DNA from: Nodularia sp. (in: cyanobacteria)
GTDB lineage: Bacteria; Cyanobacteriota; Cyanobacteriia; Cyanobacteriales; Nostocaceae
Length of the DNA: 58,766 nt
Assembly (NCBI GenBank): GCA_007692755.1
Contig: REBL01000111.1
Span: 1-58,766, forward strand
Reading direction: 5' to 3'
Part shown: positions 55,417 to 58,766 of the stretch, in pieces
Layout of the letters: every line of letters begins with the position of its first letter
Position numbering within the stretch: the stretch's first letter is position 1
The notes under the pieces: model-generated
The model's database searches: none
The model's input: only the letters and a program-made list of their open reading frames with translations
Told to the model about the DNA's origin: nothing
Translations under genes and position numbers: made by a program

Positions 55417-56525
55417 CAACAGTGGAAACTATGTCTACTCATGGACAGTTACTTGGTACGGTGCTAGCCGTGCAAGCCAATTTTTATCGCGTCCAGCTGG
55501 ATGTAGATGAGAAGAGTCTTCGGGTACAGGGTGACAAGGAAAATTTTGCCCTCCTCCCTCATCCCCCGATGGTTCTCTGTACCCGCAGAACCCGGTTAAA
55601 AAAAATCGGGCAACAGGTAATGGTGGGCGATCGCGTGGTGGTGGATGAGCCAGATTGGGCTGGTGGTAGGGGGGCAATTTCCCATGTTCTACCCCGTCGC
55701 AGCCTATTAGACCGGCCAGCGATCGCCAATGTTGACCAAATTCTCTTAGCATTTGCGGTTACTGATCCACCTCTGGAACCTTACCAATTAAGTCGATTTC
55801 TGGTAAAGGCTGAGTCTACTGACGTGGATGTGCTGCTATGCCTGAATAAAAGTGATTTAATCACACCACAGGTACAAGAGGAAATAAGCGATCGCCTGCT
55901 GGGATGGGGCTATAAACCCCTATTTATTAGCGTCCAAAATGGCATCAATATTGCAGAACTAACTAACCATCTAAATAATAAAATTACTGTCATTGCTGGG
56001 CCTTCCGGCGTGGGAAAATCTAGCCTAATTAACGTGCTGATACCCACTGTTAACCTGCGCGTGGGGGAAGTCTCTGGCAAATTAGCACGAGGTCGCCATA
56101 CAACGCGCCATACAGAATTATTTGAATTGCCTGGGGGTGGTTTGCTGGCAGATACTCCCGGCTTTAATCAACCTGATTTGGATTGTAGCCCCGAAGAATT
56201 AATCTATTATTTCCCAGAAGCCAGAGAACGATTAGCAGAGGCTAGCTGTCGGTTTAGTGACTGTTTGCATCGAGACGAGCCTGATTGTGTGGTGCAGGGC
56301 GACTGGGAAAGGTATGAACATTACTTGGAATTTTTAGATCAGGCGATCGCGCGTCAAACTCAGCTTCACCAACAAGCCGATCCCGAATCAACAATGAAAA
56401 TTAAAAGCAAAGGTAAGGGTAAGCAACAGTACGAACCGAAGTTAGAGAGTAAAAAATATCGTCGCGTCTCCCGAAAAACACAGTTACAAGAGTTAGAACA
56501 ATTGTATAAAGAATCCGAAGATTAA
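55413..56525 (+). CDS. rsgA: Ribosome small-subunit maturation GTPase RsgA
   Basis: A circularly permuted GTPase of about 370 residues that tests late 30S subunits. Order of motifs is G4 (NKSDL), then G1 (GPSGVGKSSLIN) and G3 (DTPGF), which is the permuted arrangement. An N-terminal OB-fold (GTVLAVQANFYRVQLD) and a C-terminal zinc site (CRFSDCLHRDEPDCVV) are present. A longer frame starts at 55365, but ATG 55413 overlaps the tusA stop and fits the family. The C-terminus is very basic. Confidence 0.93.
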   Translation: MTTVETMSTHGQLLGTVLAVQANFYRVQLDVDEKSLRVQGDKENFALLPHPPMVLCTRRTRLKKIGQQVMVGDRVVVDEPDWAGGRGAISHVLPRRSLLDRPAIANVDQILLAFAVTDPPLEPYQLSRFLVKAESTDVDVLLCLNKSDLITPQVQEEISDRLLGWGYKPLFISVQNGINIAELTNHLNNKITVIAGPSGVGKSSLINVLIPTVNLRVGEVSGKLARGRHTTRHTELFELPGGGLLADTPGFNQPDLDCSPEELIYYFPEARERLAEASCRFSDCLHRDEPDCVVQGDWERYEHYLEFLDQAIARQTQLHQQADPESTMKIKSKGKGKQQYEPKLESKKYRRVSRKTQLQELEQLYKESED

Positions 56526-56732
56526 ATCAGTGAACAGTGAACAGTTATCAAGCCGATGTACTAGGCTATTTAGACCCAATGATGCCTCTGGATTGCTAAC
56601 TGATAACTGATAAATATCTTAACAATACAGCCAACTAGAAAATTACGGTCACGCACCCCATAAAGTCTTAAAATACTGTTAATTTCACCAAGTCCTCGTT
56701 CTTAAACTGACAATTACTACCTTTAATTCATT

Positions 56733-58325
56733 ATGGCTATCGGCTACGTCGCGCTTGTACTTCATGCACATCTGCCTTTTGTTCGTCACCCAGAAAGTGA
56801 CTATGTGTTGGAAGAAGAATGGCTTTATGAAGCCATCACCGAAACATACATTCCTTTATTAAAAGTATTTGAGGGCTTAAAGCGAGACGGTATCGACTTT
56901 AAAATCACCATGAGTATGACACCGCCGCTAGTGTCCATGCTCCGTGATCCCCTACTGCAAGAACGCTATGACGCGCACTTAACTCAACTAGAAAAACTGA
57001 TCGAACTGGAAATTGAGCGTAATGCCAAGAATGGACATCTTCTTTATTTAGCGGAACATTACGCCATTGAGTTTAAAGAAGCGCGTCAGGTATGGGAACA
57101 CTACAAAGGTGACTTGATCACAGGTTTTAAGAAATTTCAAGATAGCAATAACTTAGAAATTATTACTTGTGGTGCTACTCACGGCTATCTACCACTGATG
57201 AAAATGTATCCGCAAGCTGTGTGGGCGCAAATTCAGGTAGCTTGCGAACACTACGAGCAAACCTTTGGACAAGCACCCAGAGGTATTTGGTTACCGGAAT
57301 GCGCTTACTATGAAGGCGTGGAGCGGATGCTGGCGGATGCTGGTTTACGCTATTTCCTCACTGATGGACATGGGATTTTATACGCCCGTCCTCGCCCACG
57401 CTTTGGTACTTATGCCCCGATTTTTACTGAACCTGGTGTTGCGGCTTTTGGTCGAGACCATGAATCTTCGCAGCAGGTATGGTCTTCTGAGGTGGGCTAT
57501 CCCGGTGCAGCAGAATATCGGGAATTTTACAAAGATTTGGGCTGGGAAGCAGAATATGAGTATATTAAGCCCTATATCATGCCCAATGGTCAACGGAAAA
57601 ATACGGGCATTAAGTATCACAAAATTACTGGACGTGGTTTAGGGCTTTCAGATAAGGCACTCTACGACCCTTATTGGGCGAGAGAAAATGCGGCAGAACA
57701 CGCTGCTAACTTTATGTATAACCGGGAACGTCAAGTTGAGCATTTAAACGGTATTATGGGTCGCCCGCCCATTATTGTTTCGCCTTACGATGCTGAGTTA
57801 TTTGGTCATTGGTGGTATGAAGGCCCCTGGTTTATTGATTACTTGTTCCGTAAATCATGGCATGACCAAGGAACATATCAAATGGCTCATTTGGCTGATT
57901 ATTTGCGGACAGAACCGCACCAGCAAGTTTGTCGCCCTTCGCAGTCGAGTTGGGGCTATAAGGGTTTCCATGAGTATTGGTTGAATGAAACAAATGCTTG
58001 GATTTATCCACATTTACACAAAGCTACCGAACGCATGATTGAAATTTCGCACCTAGAAGCCGAAGACGACTTGCAGGAAAAAGCCCTCAACCAAGCGGCG
58101 CGAGAACTTTTACTAGCGCAATCTTCTGACTGGGCTTTTATTATGCGGACGGGAACAATGGTTCCTTATGCTGTGAGAAGAACGCGATCGCACCTGATGC
58201 GATTTAATAAGCTCTACGAAGACGTTAAAATTGGCAAGGTTGATAGTGGTTGGCTGGAAAAGGTGGAAGTAATGGATAATATTTTCCCTCAAATCAACTA
58301 TCGGGTTTACCGTCCTTTGTCATAG
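56733..58325 (+). CDS. GH57 family glycoside hydrolase (1,4-alpha-glucan branching-type)
   Basis: A 530-residue GH57 protein with a DUF1957 C-terminal part. N-terminal ALVLHAHLPFVRHPES starts the (beta/alpha)7 barrel. The nucleophile is likely Glu189 (GIWLPECAYYEG) and the acid/base Asp353 (VSPYDAELFGHWW). Length and these motifs fit the GH57 branching-enzyme group, which makes alpha-1,6 branches in glycogen. Cyanobacteria also have a GH13 branching enzyme, so the role of this copy is unclear. ATG 56733. Confidence 0.88.
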   Translation: MAIGYVALVLHAHLPFVRHPESDYVLEEEWLYEAITETYIPLLKVFEGLKRDGIDFKITMSMTPPLVSMLRDPLLQERYDAHLTQLEKLIELEIERNAKNGHLLYLAEHYAIEFKEARQVWEHYKGDLITGFKKFQDSNNLEIITCGATHGYLPLMKMYPQAVWAQIQVACEHYEQTFGQAPRGIWLPECAYYEGVERMLADAGLRYFLTDGHGILYARPRPRFGTYAPIFTEPGVAAFGRDHESSQQVWSSEVGYPGAAEYREFYKDLGWEAEYEYIKPYIMPNGQRKNTGIKYHKITGRGLGLSDKALYDPYWARENAAEHAANFMYNRERQVEHLNGIMGRPPIIVSPYDAELFGHWWYEGPWFIDYLFRKSWHDQGTYQMAHLADYLRTEPHQQVCRPSQSSWGYKGFHEYWLNETNAWIYPHLHKATERMIEISHLEAEDDLQEKALNQAARELLLAQSSDWAFIMRTGTMVPYAVRRTRSHLMRFNKLYEDVKIGKVDSGWLEKVEVMDNIFPQINYRVYRPLS

Positions 58326-58663
58326 TCTCAAATGGTAGGGTGCGTTATGGACGTTAGTTCTAACGCACCGAGAATTGAGTCAGGTGCGTTGCGCTACGCG
58401 ACAACACAACGCCAGTTGCTACAACGGAGGGAACCTCCGCAACGCACTTGCTCCCCTACAAAAAATAATTCTTCTCAGCCTTTAATTCATGACTAAAGTC
58501 CTGACTACAAACCTTTAATTATTTACGCCGACTTACTTGTATCACTACAACATTTATTTGTCAAATTTGCTTTTTTTGAATTAGCATAGTGAAAAACTTC
58601 AATTATTTATTCTCTACGTTAAATTTGAAGTAAGTTGAGGATTTAATCCCAGGAGCGAATGCT
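58326..58663. repeat. GTGCGTT-type inverted repeats in the spacer
   Basis: GGTGCGTTA (58339-58347) pairs with TAACGCACC (58361-58369). A second, GGTGCGTTGCGC..., with its partner CGCAACGCAC near 58438, lies further on. These are typical cyanobacterial intergenic repeats and may also terminate the GH57 gene. No gene is seen until 58664. Confidence 0.6.
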
Positions 58664-58766
58664 ATGGATATATTGATTGAATCTACAAAGGATTTTGAGC
58701 AAGATTTAGAGCAATTTAGTAATACAGAAAAATTTAAGATTATTAAAAAATTGAATCGATATGTTG
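58664..58766 (+). CDS. Unidentified protein, cut by the window end
   Basis: The frame opens at ATG 58664 after AGGAG and codes for MDILIESTKDFEQDLEQFSN, then TEKFKIIKKLNRYV, and runs off the window. The pattern of a beta strand followed by a long helix with charged residues resembles the start of RelE/ParE-type toxins, but 34 residues are too few to decide. Confidence 0.5.
   Translation, partial: MDILIESTKDFEQDLEQFSNTEKFKIIKKLNRYV

Overview
The window is chromosomal DNA from a cyanobacterium, most likely a filamentous, heterocyst-forming member of the Nostocales (Nostoc/Anabaena relatives). Evidence from the sequence: the HIP1 octamer GCGATCGC is very frequent; heptameric tandem repeats (TCATTGG/TCATTAG, TCAGTTA) and short palindromes sit between genes; and the gene content is cyanobacterial (tocopherol cyclase, Ycf35, GuaB3, a Yfr1 RNA upstream of trxA, DUF4335/DUF3038, xisH/xisI, a BioU-type protein, pilB-pilT-pilC beside grpE-dnaK-dnaJ). 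The genus is an inference.

Layout. 0-5 kb: 3'-truncated birA (minus), divergent pgeF, two tandem metallophosphoesterase paralogues, then WD40 and DnaJ-TPR genes on the minus strand. 5.2-6.9 kb: a degenerate tnpB fragment next to an intact zinc-finger-less tnpB without tnpA. 6.9-9.1 kb: tocopherol cyclase, tRNA-Arg(CCU), a YdcF-type protein. 9.2-13.5 kb (minus): DUF2288 gene and the lipid cluster plsX-fabH-fabD-plsC. 13.7-17 kb (minus): pepA, xisI with a broken xisH, and a hypothetical gene. 17.7-18.8 kb: DUF2997-ycf35-ferredoxin operon. 18.9-23.9 kb (minus): DUF4335, DUF3038, mutS2. 24.4-32.4 kb (plus): YqiJ-like/flotillin pair, guaB3, yfr1, trxA, LOG-like gene, dacB. 32.5-36.2 kb (minus): lptC, NYN/LabA gene, metG. 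36.5-38.5 kb (plus): acyltransferase and a phytyl-ester-synthase-like hydrolase.

38.6-42.7 kb is the accessory-looking part. Every gene is on the minus strand: xisH-xisI, a ribbon-helix-helix protein, a GNAT acetyltransferase, a Fic protein, a hypothetical protein and a small PIN-like fragment. This content resembles a cluster of toxin-antitoxin-like modules. It is followed by bioU (plus), a hypothetical gene (minus), the type IV pilus motor operon pilB-pilT-pilC (minus), a second tnpB relic, the chaperone set grpE-dnaK-dnaJ with tusA-rsgA (plus), a GH57 branching-type enzyme, and the 5' end of an unidentified gene at the window edge.

Most of the window is core metabolism. The most interesting signals are: Yfr1 with a perfect inverted repeat over its promoter; two xisHI loci, one with xisH internally deleted and xisI intact; three tnpB generations; the 38.6-42.7 kb cluster; a fabD start codon inside a heptamer repeat array; and a nested four-arm inverted repeat after bioU. 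I did not find an unmistakably new multi-gene system. The best candidate for an under-described one is XisH/XisI, a PD-(D/E)XK-like protein with its partner.
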